Positions 12,931 to 25,098 of a DNA stretch of 64,000 nt are shown here, piece after piece. The DNA is taken from NCBI GenBank assembly GCA_947247005.1, contig OX365949.1, positions 17,115,130 through 17,179,129 of the forward strand, given 5' to 3'. The stretch's first letter is position 1, and every line of letters starts with the position of its first letter. Source of the stretch: Spisula solida. Taxonomy: Eukaryota; Mollusca; Bivalvia; Venerida; Mactridae. Position numbers and translations under genes: made by a program. Below the pieces are notes generated by a model. It ran no database searches. It was not told where the DNA came from and saw only the letters and a program-made list of their open reading frames with translations.

Positions 12931-13108
12931 TGAAACCGGGATCTAATATATTAATCTCGTATTTTAAAAACTGAGCGTAAGTGAATGCTTTGAAAATGAA
13001 GGATATGAAAATGTCCATACAACAGGTTCAATTCAGCCGCATTAACTATCTATAATTGTTTCAGTTACAAATTATTTCTGACATGCATTGGGCAGTCCCT
13101 ACATAGTA

Positions 13109-13276
13109 CAGTGGAGTTCCGCTAATAAGACCAGTCAACAAGGTGGTCTTAATAGCGAATCGGTCATATAAGCGGACCTTTTTTATTCTAAATTTAATAC
13201 TTTGGGACCTTAAACTGGCAAAAATCTGCATGATTTAAAAAATGATCAAAGTGGTCTTATTAGCGGAACTTTACTG
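13109..13276. mobile_element. Short TA-flanked inverted-repeat element (pogo/mariner-like MITE)
   Basis: 168 bp with 26-bp terminal repeats: CAGTGGAGTTCCGCTAATAA on the left and CAGTAAAGTTCCGCTAATAA at the right end read in reverse. It is flanked by TA on both sides (13107-13108, 13277-13278), as left by Tc1/mariner/pogo elements. It ends about 100 bp before the TATA box of the C1q gene. It has no coding capacity. Confidence 0.8.
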
Positions 13277-13377
13277 TACGCGGTTCACGATAAAGGACAA
13301 GGGATCATTACAAGTATGTGTCAAGGTTTCGGTCGATTTGAAAGATTAAATAAATTGTACGTACACGAACATTATTG

Positions 13378-13386
13378 TATATAAAA
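13378..13386 (+). promoter_or_regulatory. TATA box of the C1q-domain gene
   Basis: TATATAAAA lies 111 bp upstream of the start codon at 13497, which would put transcription start near 13408 and give a 5' leader of about 90 bases. Inferred from position only. Confidence 0.45.
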
Positions 13387-13496
13387 CATGTATATGTAGT
13401 TTCAAGCTATGGTCTGCGATACTGAACCGGCACGTTGACGTAGTACAGAGTGACCTAGTAATTTTTTTTGTCTAAGATAAAATTTGTCTTATTTCC

Positions 13497-15330
13497 ATGA
13501 TGGCGAAGACAATGCATTTGATTGTCACCTCAGTTATATTAGGGTTCTTGCTTCAGGATGCTTACTCTGTAACTGTAGCCGGTGGTGGTGAACAGTTCGA
13601 TACTTTATTAGCGCGGATTGAGTCACTAGAAGCAACTGATACTGTGAATAAAGCGCGGATTGAGTCGCTTGAAGCAACTGATACTGTGAATAAAGCGCGG
13701 ATTGAGTCGCTTGAAGCAACTGATACTGTGAATAAAGCGCGGATTGAGTCACTAGAAGCAACTGATACTGTGAATAAAGCGCGGATTGAGTCGCTCGAAG
13801 CAAGTGATGCCGTGAATAAAGCGCGGATTGAGTCGTTAGAAGCAAGTGATGTCGCGAATAAAGCTAAGATTACTGAAATGGAATCGGAATTTAAAGTACA
13901 ATTGACCTTGCATGAACGTGAACAATCTGGGTTTAAATTAAAGACGGACGAAATGGAGTCGACATTCAAACTGAAAGAATCCGCGATGCTTGATGAGATA
14001 AAGAAGCTGACGATGACATTGACTGAGTCCAATGATGCCAGCGCTGTAGATAAACTGGGTGGAAATGACGACACAGATCGAACACTTTCCGGATCAAATA
14101 GAATTCAGCGACGAGGGAAGAACTTCAGACAATGTAAGCACGTTACATTAACGATTAGAGAAACAGTTTTACGTTGTTAGTTTAATCAAGATTAGAGTCC
14201 TAGAATCATTGTCCATACACATGTACAAACGAAATGAATACCATTTCATAAGGAATACATTTGGAATTGTTTGATTACGATGTTTCTCTAGCAAGGCTTC
14301 AACAAACCTTTGTTTTTTAAAAGAATCATTTTCTAGAAGTTCTATGTATTCTGAGTATATCCTAACCTTGTATAATGAACCGCTTGTTCATCTATATTGT
14401 ACTCCCAAAACAGGTTCATGGGCAAATGGCCTAAATCTTGAAAATAAACTGTATCAAAACTGTATCATGTTCACATAACCTAGCGACGAGGAATACCATG
14501 TACGGAAAGACTTTCCTTATGAGCCAAAGTCTTGGTAGACAGTAGGTTATTAAACGGCATGCGACGTGGTTCAGAACATATACATGCTCGATAGGGGAGT
14601 CGTGTAGTTGGTCGTTAACAGTTAAGTACGTTCGTGTCTTTGTCTGACGCAATATTCGCCCATAGTGAAATGTCCGTAAGACCAGACCGGACATAAAGTG
14701 AAGTCCGTACAGCATGGGTCGGTGCACAAATCGGTGCTTCAACAACAGACCCTCCATTGAACGACATGATCTATTTATTTAATTTAGCAACAAGTTAAGC
14801 CACTGCTGCGCACCAAGGTATAGTCCATATCTACCCTTCCCGCTGTACACTGGATTTCATTATAATTCCATCCAACCAATTATGTATTTTCAGACAGAGA
14901 AGCACCGGAAATTGAGGTAGCATTCTATGCCACACACCAGACCCATGATATACACCACTTAGGGGGCAACCAGATCCTTCAGTTCCCAGTTGATGTTACC
15001 AACATCGGTCATGCTTACAACAACAACACAGGCGGATTTACAGCCCCAGTTGATGGAACATACGTCATACACGCTACTATCATGGGCCTTGATACACCTT
15101 ACTCACACATGAAAGCTCACTTCGATGTTAACGGGACTAAATATTCCAAGTTCAACGTAACTCCTTATGACCAATCTTCACAAATGCTTGTAATAAACCT
15201 GAAGGCAGGACAGACTGTGTCGGTGAGAAATGATTATACGGATGCTGGATTCGTTGGTCAACACTTCACAACCTTTTCTGGGTTTTTATTGTACCAACAT
15301 TATCCATCTGGACCTGTAGTTGGTAAATAA
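13497..15330 (+). CDS. Secreted coiled-coil C1q-domain protein, two exons
   Basis: Exon 1 is 13497-14133 and exon 2 is 14894-15330, with a 760-bp intron. The donor T|GTAAGC and acceptor TTTTCAG| join in phase 1, giving about 357 residues ending in TAA. The protein starts with a signal peptide (LIVTSVILGFLLQDAYSVTV). Then come six 14-residue repeats of the type ARIESLEATDTVNK at about residues 37-120, then more heptad-like sequence to about residue 195, forming a coiled-coil stalk. The second exon is a complete globular C1q domain with the family's GGFTAPVDGTYVIHA strand and an SGFLLY end. There is no collagen region, as is usual for most bivalve C1q-domain proteins, which are secreted pattern-binding proteins of innate immunity; that role is inferred from the family. 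Start: two ATGs in a row (13497 and 13500); the first was chosen. Confidence 0.92.
13605..13866 (+). repeat. 42-bp coding tandem repeat in the C1q stalk
   Basis: Six copies of a 42-bp unit coding ARIESLEA[TS]D[TAV][VA]NK, exactly two heptads. The first four copies are almost identical at DNA level, including silent positions, so the expansion is recent. The last two carry SDAVNK and SDVANK. Open antisense frames through this region are by-products. Confidence 0.92.
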
Positions 15331-15410
15331 ACACAGTACATTGTATTGCTTATTTGTTGAGCATAAAGTTTATACATGTAATAGCATTTTTTAGTATTTA
15401 GGTTGGTAAA

Positions 15411-15475
15411 AGCCTTTTTTCTGTGTAGGAGTATTTATGTTAGTAAAAGCCTTTTTTCTGTGTAGAAGTATTTAG
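15411..15475. repeat. Short direct repeat in the C1q 3' UTR
   Basis: Two copies of an approximately 37-bp unit containing AAAAGCCTTTTTTCTGTGTA and GTATTTA, between the stop codon and the poly(A) signal. Confidence 0.8.
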
Positions 15476-15498
15476 CTATACTTAAACATAATTCCTGA

Positions 15499-15504
15499 AA
15501 TAAA
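15499..15504 (+). terminator. Poly(A) signal of the C1q-domain gene
   Basis: AATAAA lies about 170 bases after the stop codon. It is the first canonical signal downstream. Confidence 0.6.
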
Positions 15505-15949
15505 ATAGCCGTTCTCCAAGAAAACCGGGCGTGGTGACAAAGTTTTGAAAATCATGACAATATAGCTGATAAGATAAGGCTTGCCGGTTCAAGAGTTTAG
15601 AAAATATGAGCAAAATATAACTTCCATTTACAAAGTTACAATCCTTTAAATTAACCATTCCCGTCTACATTTTAAGTGACGTTGCAAACGTCATTAGCAC
15701 GTTATTTGACGTTATGCAAACAAGTATATCACAAATCCAGCATTTGCTAAATTTGCTTCTTTGCTTAAGTCAAGAAATTTAAGACTTCTGTTGAGATGCT
15801 TTGTGAATACCTGCCTATGGCTAGAAGTCTTAGTAGGAGAACGACAGCTATATTATACTATTAGAACAGCGTGAAGACACAATACTCACAATAAAACGTC
15901 TAAAACAGGAATGATCACTCCTTATAAACCATAATACCAACTCGTGTAT

Positions 15950-16222
15950 ACCCGTCAAAAAACGGTCGACAAACCATGTCCGACAAACAATACCCGACAA
16001 ACATTCGTTCGAAAAAACAAGGTCCGACAAACCATGTCCGACAAACATTGTCCGACAAAACAACATCCGACAAACCATGTCCGACAAAACAAGGTCCGAC
16101 AAGGCATGTCCGACAAACAATGTCCAACAAACATTGTCCGACAAAACAAGGTCCGACAAACGATATCCTACAAACATTGTCCGACAAAACAAGGTCCGAC
16201 CAACCATGTCCGACAAACAATA
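15950..16222. repeat. Minisatellite of GTCCGACAAAC units, locus 1
   Basis: About 17 imperfect 15-16-bp units (GTCCGACAAACAATG, GTCCGACAAAACAAG and similar). The array is followed by GCGTGATTATCTCTG, a flank also found after the array at 17.6 kb. The many overlapping frames on both strands are repeat artefacts. Confidence 0.85.
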
Positions 16223-16549
16223 AAGCGTGATTATCTCTGCCTGTCGTAAGATCAATTATAAATAAAAACCGCCCCTTACATCCTAATAACTACCAGACAG
16301 ATTTTTTGGATTTCTTGAAATACATATTGGCATACTGGTTTTTTTTCAAAGCACTAACGGGCATCTAAATATCACACACGTTCCTTAATTTCTTTAAATT
16401 CTGACTTTTTAAAACTGCAAATTGAAGACAAAATGTAAAAGTTTTGGTGTACCCCCATTAACCTTAATGCCGAGCATAGCCTTTATTTGCCAGTCAGCTT
16501 TCCGCTGAAATATGGCAGGCATATATATTATATAATAATATATGTGTGG

Positions 16550-16619
16550 ACCTTCAGCCGGTTTTGAACCCCGGTCGCCAGATTAGACGGCAAGCGCGCT
16601 AACTATTGAGCTACAAACA
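16550..16619 (-). pseudogene. tRNA-like sequence (degenerate tRNA or SINE head)
   Basis: The reverse strand has an A-box-like GTAGCTCAATAGTTAG, a possible anticodon arm with loop TCTAATC, and a B-box-like GGGGTTCAAAACC. The two halves of the acceptor stem do not pair, so this is unlikely to be a working tRNA. Confidence 0.4.
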
Positions 16620-17499
16620 TAATTATATTGCACATCGCTTCACTTAAATTTGATTAAACAATGGAAGCATTGAGATTTGGGTTAAATTTTGAGATTATCG
16701 TAAGTGCTTTGAAAGAACAGTACCAAATGACAGAAGAATGAACGTGACATGTAGCATGAATGCAACAATACAATTGTAAACAAGTTTTGAAGTTCATACA
16801 TAGAACTAGTCTTAAGGTAAGTACGCATTTATAATTCAAAGCTTAACATGTACATGCCGGTCCAATTGTTCTGCATGCATGCTCTAGTAATTGCTGGTTT
16901 GATTAGAAAACATGTGAAACACGACTGCTGTGGAATTCGGATAAGTACATATTCGAACAAAAATAATTATTTTCGAAGTGACCCGATGTACATTCTTTGA
17001 AAGCACTGAGAGAGACCAAACTAAACGATGAACATGCAACTTAGGAACCGAAATGCATGAAGTATTATGATTCCAATTTACACATGTATACATTTTTCAA
17101 GTGTATAATGCTTCTATTAGCACTAGACAGATTAGCGGCACATTTTAATCAGCCATTTTTTATAATTTTTGGTAGATTTACTTCTCACTACATAAATAAA
17201 TACCAAACAAATTGAGAAAGTTATAATCGCCTGAAACGTCAAACGTGTACACACTGGTAACAAGAACACACAGAGAACTCTTAGAACACTCGGGCGACGA
17301 TGTATGTAAAGGACACCGGGCTATTGAAAGATTTTCTTTTTTGATCTAGTGAAATGACATTAATTCACGAACATTCATTCATGATTGTCAAATAATTGAC
17401 TGGAGTTTAATTATACATGTAAATGGCGAATTCAGTCGGCCAATGAAAGAATTTTTGGTGGTAAATTCATTATAAATATTGAACATGTTTGCATAATTC
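16620..17499. other. No gene seen
   Basis: AT-rich sequence between the two GTCCGACAAAC arrays. I find no exon or named element in it. Confidence 0.4.
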
Positions 17500-17612
17500 A
17501 ATGCCCGACAAACTATGTCCGACCAACCACCATGTCCGACAAAAAGGTCCGACAAACATTGTCCGATAATATCCGACAAACAGGTCGGACAAACAAGAAG
17601 GCGTGGTTATCT
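17500..17612. repeat. Minisatellite of GTCCGACAAAC units, locus 2
   Basis: Six or seven units of the repeat seen at 15.95-16.22 kb, in the same orientation. They are followed by GCGTGGTTATCTCTG, matching the locus 1 flank. This points to one element family carrying a variable array. Confidence 0.8.
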
Positions 17613-17639
17613 CTGTCGTGTCAATAATAAATAAGTATT

Positions 17640-19360
17640 GCATTGTAAAATTTCCTGTCGAGTTCGAGGCATTAAGAAATAAACAATTCGTTCTCAAAGT
17701 ATATTATGTTGTTTTGATATTATTGTCTAATGAAGCAAACAGCATTTAAAAAGTACCGCGGAATATTACATTTCAAGTTTCGCTAGATCTGCATATTCTT
17801 TGATGGAATTTAAACACGTGTAACAACAAGCAGAATTTATACTGGCACTTCTATCCTTCGTTTAACAAATAAAACAATAATTGCATCAAGATTAAAATTC
17901 AAAAGTAGACAAAATCAAAGGAAATAAATTTTATTGGCGCGATAAATTCCACTTTAGTTCGCCTGGGTGATTTTTTTCAGGAATTTATATAAACAAAGAT
18001 AACAACTGATCGTTGCGTAACTAACTGTGATACATATGAACTGACCCTTTCCCCTGCAACCCATCACAAAAGATAGAGTTAGTTTTATCAAGTTTGGCAC
18101 TATCAGTGGAGATTTCTCACTATTTTATTGTTATTACCGTTGGCAAACACGACGGGTGTCTGTACGTGCCGGCTAGTTGTTAAACAATCTATTTCCGGTT
18201 TTCAATTTGTTCAAGTGCCAACTTTCAAGTTTCTTTTCTTTAAAGTAGCACAACATTATTTTCCCAATGCTCTGGAGGTTTTATTATTGTTCCAAACACC
18301 GTAAATTGCCCTTGTTTGTATTCAAAAGAGTATGTTAATTTGATGCGGGTGGTTTTTAAACGAATATCTATCGATCCATTTTAGAATCCAAACTTAATTT
18401 CTGTGACGTCACTTCTATGGCGACAGAGGACTAGTCCGAGATGACATCTATCTAAAACATAGTCATTCTCTCTCACAGTAAGTAGATCTGTGCAGTTTTC
18501 AACGAAATAATTAAATGTTTTCGTTATTGAGAATGCCATTTCATATGCCGCATTTTTGTCACTCAATGTATCATTCATTTACGTCGTGTCCCTTTAAATT
18601 CACTGTAAAAAAACATTTGAATTAATGTGATTCCCGTGTTTTCAGTTTAGCGGAAATAAAAAAATATAATACCTTGGTCACAAATCTAATTCAATAGCTA
18701 AATGCCTGAATCAGTCAAAATGAAAGTAGAATTAAATTGTATTATCAAGGGAGACTAATCCTGTTGATAAATTTGTTACCTCGCTTCCTTTTTAATTTTT
18801 ATTATATAGATTTGGGAAATCTACCTAGTCGGGATCAATTGACACGCCTTAAAACTCATAGAGGTCACAGTTTTTCTGTTAGTTTTTTAGGAGTTTTTCA
18901 CAAAATCTAAGAATATCTTGAAACACTATCCGAGCAAAACTATTAAGAATTTATTAAAAAAGTTCACATTTTTGAAAGCTATTGTACATCTAGATTATCC
19001 TTATAACAACGAAGCCATTTATTGCGTTTTGTAACTTGAGACTGGGCCACGCTGCTGGTGAACTATATTTGGCAGAAATGATTTCAGGACGGAATTCTGT
19101 ATCGGTGAAATAAACATTCGTCTCAGACTCACACCGAGGAAACAAATTGTCATTATATGCGCCTGTTATATCTCACCAATATTTTGTTTATGTGACAATT
19201 ATTTTACGTCGTATAATATCTGGTATGACAGTGCTATATTGATGAAACTGGGTTAACTTTATCTGTTCTGGTTAATATTCTACATTCTACATTATTAGAA
19301 TATTTCTGTACATTACTATCGGGTACAACCATTCAAAAGTTATAATTTCTTTTGAACACA
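17640..19360. other. No gene seen
   Basis: AT-rich sequence. An open frame on the - strand (18381-18578) begins near AAAGGGACACGACG next to TTAA and looks like decayed repeat rather than a gene. Confidence 0.4.
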
Positions 19361-19363
19361 TCT

Positions 19364-20015
19364 ATCTAAAGACGCTGTCTCGAGCTATAACCCATTTTGA
19401 ACGACACTGTCTTGAGCTATAACCTCTATTGAAAGACGCTGTCTCTAGCTATAACCTCTATTAAAAGACGCTGTCTCGAGCTATAACCTCTATTAAAAGA
19501 CGCTGTCTCGAGCTATAACCTCTATTAAAAGACGCTGTCTTGAGCTATAACCTCTATTAAAAGACGCTGTCTCGAGCTATAACCTCTATTAAATAACGCT
19601 GTCTCGAGCTATAAGCTCTATTGAAAGACGCTGTCTCGAGCTATAACCTCTATTAAAAGACGCTGTCTCGAGCTATAACCTCTCTTAAAAGACGCTGTCT
19701 CGAGCTATAACCTCTATTAAAAGGCGCTGTCTCGAGCTATAACCTCTGTTAAAAGAAGCTGTCTCGAGCTCTAAATTGTATTGAAAGGCACTTTCTCGAG
19801 CTGTAACCTCTACTGAAAGACGCTGTCTCGAGCAATAACATCTATTATTATAATTCGAGACAGTGTCATTCAATAGAGGTAATATAGCGCGAGACAGTGT
19901 CGTTCAATCTAGGTTATAGTTTCCAGACAGTATCGTTCAACAGAGGTTATAGCTTACAGACAGTGTCGTTCAACAGAGGTTATAGCTTACAGACAGTGTC
20001 GTTCAACAGAGATTC
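19364..20015. repeat. 32-bp minisatellite that switches into its inverted copy
   Basis: From 19364 to about 19842 there are about 15 copies of a 32-bp unit (AAAAGACGCTGTCTCGAGCT plus ATAACCTCTATT). From about 19851 to 20015 about five copies follow in reverse orientation (AGAGGTTATAG ... CAGACAGTGTCGTTCAA). The two arms are complementary, so the locus forms a large imperfect palindrome with a small AT-rich centre. Confidence 0.9.
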
Positions 20016-21860
20016 AAAGCAAAGTTATTGTCCAGATAGCACTTGTCGTATTTAAATTTACATATATTTTCCCAAGTTGAAACAGATTTTATCCCCGACT
20101 TAATATCTGAAATATAATTAAATATATGAGGTTCATATTTCTTCATTGCCTGACTGCTAAACAGGCTGGCAATCTGTCAGGGGTTTGTGCTAGGTTTCTG
20201 AAATGACTATAAATGTCACCATATATAGCCTTAGATGTTTGCCCATAATCAAATAACATATTCAATGCATCAATAAACACTGGGACGCATTGTCAGTATT
20301 AAATTCAAATTTGAGCCCGACTTTCCTGAGAGAATACTGGCTATGGTACTGCTGCGTAACGACTATATAGTTAATTATTGCTTGGCAAGTCTTTGGAGAA
20401 CAAAAGGTGGAGGAAATGATACTGAGGTGAAACAATAAAATCACATGGCACTAGGCAACGTAACACATTGTGACGGTATTAGGACCCAAACACGGGGCTT
20501 GGATTTCTACTCGTTAGAAGAAATAAATATTCAACGTTTCGTGCAACTTCGTAATAAGCATATTGAAGTTTTTGGCGAATACTGAGTATGTTTTGTTCTT
20601 GAACAGATCATGTTTGAGTCTCGCGGAGTATCGTTTGACCTCGCGGTAGGTCTACTAATGCATGACGGGTAATCCAAGATGGCGTACAAAATACTTCAGA
20701 AGATGTTGCATTGTTTAAGTATATAGCCCAGTGTTTGAATCCGCATTAGGAGAATATTATATAACGTACTTAGAGAAATTTGACTCTTAACCATGTAATT
20801 AGTTTAGAAACGAATGCCTGCTCATTTTAATTATTTCAAAATTTATGATAGTAATACTTATCTGTTTGACAATCTATACATTTGTTTACGATGTTTTCAA
20901 ACTAACAATGCGTCTAAACAATAGCCTGTAAATCTATTCAATAGCTAAACAAGGTAGGTTGTCATGTTTTTATTAAAAGATTGCTTGTTTCTCAGCCCGC
21001 TCATATTGCCACATGTCCGGGTGTGTTTGCACGTGTTTAAAATGACGAACCCACTATCATTAGTCACGGAGCATCTAATGTGACTAGCGGGAATGCTTTA
21101 AGACATGATAATGTTGCTGGCGTGAAACGTTGGGATGCCAACCAAGACAATACCGATACACGATATGTACATAGTGACTAATGCTATTGCTGGAGCATAA
21201 TGCTTCTTATACAGTATTGTGTTGTTGTATTTTATTGACGTTTATTAAGTTTGATGAACTTGCAAATAAATCTTTAGCATTAATCGACTACGAGCACTGA
21301 CATGCTTACCTATGTCATGCCAAGTTTTGTTTTTCCTAACCAATGCATTTAGTATCGTTAGTAATAATACATACAATATCATAAATGAATTGCCCATACC
21401 TGTCTTTGAAGACCAGTTTAAATACTAGTACAATGTATTATCGAAAACGGTCTGACGGGACATTCAATTGTAGGTCTATGAGACATGTTTATTAATGTGT
21501 CACGGCGATTAAATACTAGTATAAAAATTGAAAAGTAATTGTAAGTGTAATGTATTTGTATTAAAATGGCAAAGTAATGGTCATTTAATGCATTACACAA
21601 TCATGTAAAATCAAAGTAATTGTTATTTAATGTACTGTTTGACAACGTAAATGGATTCTCCCCATGTCTGCACCGGACCGTCCTACTAGTCCTGGAACAT
21701 ATACACCGAGTGTCAGATGTAGTGCACTAGTAGCATTGTAACAACTTTGTGAACGTCATTGCACCCTTGCGAGGAGGACACATTGGAACCATTAAGATAT
21801 AATAGTAACCAGACACACACTATAAATCTAAAATCCAATGTCCCCGATTTAATCATAAAC
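20016..21860. other. No gene seen
   Basis: AT-rich sequence without supported exons. An AAGATGGCG motif occurs near 20678 in isolation. Confidence 0.4.
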
Positions 21861-21869
21861 AACTTGCGG

Positions 21870-22215
21870 AACTGTATGGATACCAATGGAAATAAACAAC
21901 AATGAAAATCGGCACCAATGCAAATGAACACCAATGGAACAGGGTACCAATGGAAATGGACAACAGTGGACAAGGGTACCAATGGAAATGAACATCAATG
22001 GCAATGGTCACTAATGTACATATGCATCAATGGAAATTGACATCAACGGATATTGACATCAATGGAAATTGACACCAATGGAAATGGACATCAATGGAAA
22101 TTGACACCAACGGATATTGACATCAATTGAAATTGACACCAATGGAAATGGACACCAATGGAAATGGACACAAAATGGAAATGGACATCAATGGTCATGG
22201 ACACCAGTGGACACG
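21870..22215. repeat. 16-bp minisatellite (GACACCAATGGAAATG)n
   Basis: About 20 imperfect units alternating GACACCAATGGAAATG and GACATCAATGGAAATT. The left edge is more degenerate, with AACACCAATGGAA spacing. No coding value is seen. Confidence 0.85.
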
Positions 22216-22219
22216 AGTA

Positions 22220-24335
22220 ACAAAATAATCATGAACACCAATATATTTCACCTAAGAACGTAATGTATTGTTTTCTAATACAAACGACAAGCAGCAACCA
22301 GCAGCATGACTTTCCATCGTGCATTGTAAAAAACATTACGAAATTGAGAACCGGATATCGTAACTTACCACTAACTGTAAATAATGATTTAATTTTGTTT
22401 ATTCTATTACAAGCCCTTAGTTAGCTACTAATGATTCATTTATTGTGAAAGAAATTTCATTGGTAGTATTTTTACACTCACATGTCACCCAGAGCCCTTA
22501 CCACCAATGAAGGAAAAGGGACCCACGGAAGATGACTAAGTGGCGACCAAAACTATCGCACTGAGTAATTGTCAGAAATGAAAGATAGATTTTGTCACAT
22601 TGCTATCCGCTAATCAATTAAACGGTTTGATTTTTATCTGATTGACTCCTATCAACATTTAAGAGGATAAACAATGTACATGTAGTATAAGGGATTTCAG
22701 GGGACACCTGTTTAACATAGCGGTAATGAGTCAGTCATTAAATGATACGTTATTTATTGTCCAGTGTAACATGATTACGCGACACGTACTGAATGAAGCA
22801 CTGTTAAATCTTTGTTTAGAAATGTTTGACAACGTTTTGGCGGTAATTAATGACTAACTGCACCCTCAACAATTCAGTTCCACGTGCATTTTGAAACGCA
22901 ATCAACAATGCGATTCCTGTTTCGATGACTGCCGTTTAATTATATTTGTCAACGGACAAAGATTTTTCTTCAAACATCGCTGGAAAAATAAGGTTCTTTG
23001 TAGAAAATTGAAAAACTTCATTGTCAATATAAATATACATAAGACAAATATATATTTATTGTTAAACATGAGTCATTCGAGGAATGCTTTAATGATAGTT
23101 GTATCTCATGATGTCAAATGGACAGAAGTTCATTAATAAATATACAACAAAAGTTTAGACAATTAATAAGCAACGTGGAACATGTCGTTATAGTGGATAA
23201 TTGTTTGTGCTAAAATTGATGTAAAAATGTTTTAGTCATTGCTTTTATAACGTACGTCTGTATTATTTTATCTTATTTGAAACCTTAAACGCATATTTAA
23301 TATACATTACATTGGATAATTAAACAAAAAAATCAGAATTTGTATTTGTGTATTTATTTAATTTATTTGTTTTACTGTGCTCCTAGACTATCATAGGTAT
23401 TGTGATTTGAATATTATATTTTACAATCTTTAACATTTTGATTATTATTGTCACTATACGATCTTCGTAATTGGAGGAAAAAATACTATACATACTATGT
23501 CTATACAAATAAAAATAATGAATTAATAATAATAAAAAATAAAGAAATATTCAAGTTCTTAGCAAAATTGGTAAATTATATGCGTTTGGCAATGAAATAA
23601 TATACAAACATAATAATAATTAAATATATAAAACACGATACGCCCATGTAATACTAGCTTGGTTTTTTTCCGTAGGGAAATAAGTATATTAATTTATTTT
23701 TCATGTATGATTGTATTTATATATTTTTAAGTTATGTATGTATGTCGAAAGTCACCTGTAGTTAAATGTATTTTCAGTTCTGAAGAAGGCCGTCGGCCGA
23801 AATATTAAACATGTGGAATCTACTCTTGAGTCCATGTAATATGTTGATTTCTTTTACTGTTAATCCTTTTAATTAAGTAAATGTATGTATTAAACCGTAT
23901 CCGCAGCCTCATTGACATCTTGACAATAATTAGTTGTGACCAATAAAGACAGAGCAGCAGCTAGTTGGGAGTGCTAATTTATTTGGTTTTCAGAATGAAA
24001 ATGATCTTGGCATGCCGTTATTTTCACTAAACACTTGAGAGAGTCTCCATTTACATGTCTGTTTTCTGTGTAGAACAAGTTTTGGCATCGACATATGTGA
24101 AGTGTAACATGTAGACTATATGATAAAACACGAGTTGTTGTATGAAGTGTTTTATCTAAAACACCAGGAGAATCAGGACAGGCAACAATAAACCATCAAC
24201 ATACGTTCACCCTGACAGCAATGATGTGTAAACTATCTGACAGTCCAGGCTAAGCTTCGAGTACTTCCTTATCAAAATGATGTTCAGCATTAATTGTATT
24301 CAGTATACCGTGTACGGCGTTAAAGATAAATAATG
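22220..24335. other. No gene seen; one retroelement-like motif
   Basis: Very AT-rich, especially 23150-23700. At 23776-23806 the sequence CTGAAGAAGGCCGTCGGCCG is followed by AAATATTAAA. I recall similar CTGA(A/T)GAAGGC...CGGCCGAAA motifs near the 3' ends of retroelements in many animals, so it may mark a remnant. No reverse-transcriptase frame is visible. Confidence 0.3.
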
Positions 24336-24339
24336 ATTT

Positions 24340-25098
24340 ACGTTGTATTATAGCTGACTTCATGACTGACACACCGGGTAGAGATTTACGTGGTACTATA
24401 GCTGACTTCATGACTGACACGCCGGGTAGAGATTTACGTGGTATTATAGCTGACTTCATGACTGACACACCGGGTAGAAATATGCGTGGTATTATAGCTG
24501 ACTTCATGACTGACACACCGGGTAGAGATTTTCGTGGTATTATAGCTGACTTCATGACTGACACGCCGGGTAGAGATTTACGTGGTATTATAGCTGACTT
24601 CATGACTGACACACCGGGTAGAGATTTACGTGGTATTATAGCTGACTTCATGACTGACACACCGGGTAGAGATTTACGTGGTATTATAGCTGACTTCATG
24701 ACTGACACGCCGGGTAGAGATTTACGTGGTATTATAGCTGACTTCATGACTGACACACCGGGTAGAGATTTACGTGGTATTATAGCTGACTTCGTGACTG
24801 ACATGCCGGGTAGAGATTTACGTGGTATTATAGCTGACTTTATGACTGACACACCGGGTAGAGATTTACGTGGTATTATAGCTGACTTCATGACTGACAC
24901 ACCGGGTAGAGATTTACATGGTATTATAGCTGACTTCATGACTGACCCACCGGGTAGAGATTTACGTGGTATTATAGCTGACTTCATGACTGACACACCG
25001 GGTAGAGATTTACGTGGTATTATAGCTGACTTCATGACTGACACACCGGGTAGAGATTTACGTGGTATTATAGCTGACTTCATGACCGACACGCCGCG
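24340..25098. repeat. 48-bp minisatellite open in several frames
   Basis: About 16 head-to-tail copies of a 48-bp unit, nearly identical. On + it reads MTDTPGRDLRGIIADF and on - GVSVMKSAIIPRKSLP. Because the unit is a multiple of three, stop-free frames arise automatically. I see no splice sites, start context or flanking domain that would make either a gene, so I call it a satellite. Confidence 0.88.

Noticed and set aside
13534..14074. Two long antisense frames under the C1q gene
   Set aside because: Shadows of the 42-bp coding repeat; the + strand frame has the signal peptide, the splice to a C1q domain and family conservation.
15848..16255. Several overlapping frames with VGQCLSD-type repeats
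   Set aside because: Frames of the GTCCGACAAAC array on both strands.
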